NCBI GenBank assembly: GCA_018303045.1 | Contig: JAGVYX010000072.1 | Coordinates: 1 to 5,651, forward strand | Source of the DNA: Candidatus Woesearchaeota archaeon | GTDB lineage: Archaea > Nanobdellota > Nanobdellia > Woesearchaeales > GW2011-AR9 | Length of the DNA stretch: 5,651 nucleotides | Direction of reading: 5' to 3' | Part shown: piece by piece, positions 5,385-5,651 of the stretch | Layout: the number at the start of each line of letters is the position of its first letter | How positions within the stretch are numbered: the first letter of the stretch is position 1 | Program-made: the position numbers and the translations under genes | Notes under the pieces: model-generated | Seen by the model: the letters and a program-made list of their open reading frames with translations, nothing else | Database searches by the model: none | Told to the model about the DNA's origin: nothing

Positions 5385-5414
5385 GCTTCCCAATTAATTT
5401 TTTAACCATCATCT

Positions 5415-5651
5415 TCAGATATTTGTCTGCGGCTGAGTTCTCGGTGTTGCAGACGGCCTTCCTTCCGGCTTTTCAGCAGGTTTAGGTTCTTCTTTCGGTA
5501 AAAACTGCCCGCCGGTCAATTCTTCCAGTTTAATGTCATCAATCTGGCCGCAGTACTGCGAGCCTACCAAGGAAGGACCGGTCTGCACCGCGCCGGCAAG
5601 ATTGTCAATGATGGAAATGACTTTGTTGATGCCGGTAGTTGCCCTGCAGAG
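5415..5651 (-). CDS. C-terminal part of an unidentified protein, 5' end outside window
   Basis: The frame is open from the window edge to TGA 5417-5415, giving the last 78 residues. It begins with CRATTGINKVISIIDNLAG, an amphipathic to hydrophobic stretch, then SQYCGQIDDIKLEEL with a second Cys. It ends in a low-complexity tail rich in Pro, Glu and Lys (KEEPKPAEKPEG, then TPRTQPQTNI). Codon use is more GC-rich than in the TA genes and resembles the 3' end of the large secreted gene. The two Cys and the Pro-rich tail would suit an exported or membrane protein, but no family is recognised. Confidence 0.75.
   Translation of the reverse strand, partial: LCRATTGINKVISIIDNLAGAVQTGPSLVGSQYCGQIDDIKLEELTGGQFLPKEEPKPAEKPEGRPSATPRTQPQTNI

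Noticed and set aside
5349..5393. TTG start adding 15 residues to the pair 3 antitoxin
   Set aside because: The extension is encoded by the shared leader repeat. The same ATG is used by the other two MNT genes, and in the unit before pair 2 this frame is closed by a TGA a short way upstream.
5371..5412. A 13-codon ORF (MMVKKLIGKRQDY) between the upstream gene and pair 3
   Set aside because: It ends in the junction repeat like the 49-aa ORFs, but it has no signal peptide and is too short. It is better read as the ancestral leader.

Overview
The window looks like archaeal DNA, most likely from a DPANN-type organism (Woesearchaeota/Pacearchaeota-like). The clues are an AT-rich gene-dense minus strand, MNT/HEPN pairs of the short archaeal type, TATA-like boxes about 25 nt before start codons, and a large cysteine-poor secreted protein with the style of DPANN surface proteins. 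This placement is inference, since there is no marker gene here. Every gene supported runs on the minus strand, so transcription goes from high to low coordinates.

Layout in transcription order. (1) 5651-5415: the C-terminal 78 residues of an unidentified protein with a Pro/Glu-rich tail. (2) 5348-4450: toxin-antitoxin pair 3, an MntA-like nucleotidyltransferase followed by a HepT-like HEPN protein of 142 aa. (3) 4453-4304: a 49-aa secreted peptide gene. (4) 4281-3644: pair 2, a 98-aa MNT and a 114-aa HEPN (DUF86). (5) 3647-3498: a second 49-aa secreted peptide gene. (6) 3458-2817: pair 1, an MNT almost identical to that of pair 2, and a HEPN gene frameshifted just before its catalytic motif. 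(7) 2820 to beyond 1: at least 940 codons of a large secreted protein whose first ~38 residues are the same sequence as the two 49-aa peptides.

The central observation is a three-fold MNT-HEPN array joined by a recurring junction element. Inside each unit the genes overlap by ATGA (antitoxin stop/toxin start, then toxin stop/secreted-ORF start). Each antitoxin start codon sits in the same 59-bp repeat, which also carries a TATA-like box. Offsets between units 1 and 2 are constant at 823 bp, or 827 bp after the frameshift and 806 bp upstream of a 17-bp duplication. That shows an old tandem duplication with a breakpoint inside the start of the large secreted gene and inside the leader of the antitoxin. 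The small secreted ORFs are therefore either truncated by-products of duplication or short peptides retained afterwards; their mature part changes mainly at synonymous sites.

By family knowledge, HEPN proteins with RX4HXY are toxic RNases and MNT partners with GSX10DXD neutralise them by AMPylating the Tyr. Pairs 2 and 3 look intact. Pair 1 keeps an intact antitoxin with a broken toxin. Near-identity of the two small antitoxins in the catalytic core, against divergence of their C-termini and toxins, points to gene conversion plus partner-specific divergence. There are no RNA genes, CRISPR arrays, transposases or clear terminators in the window, and no gene-free stretch longer than about 70 bp.
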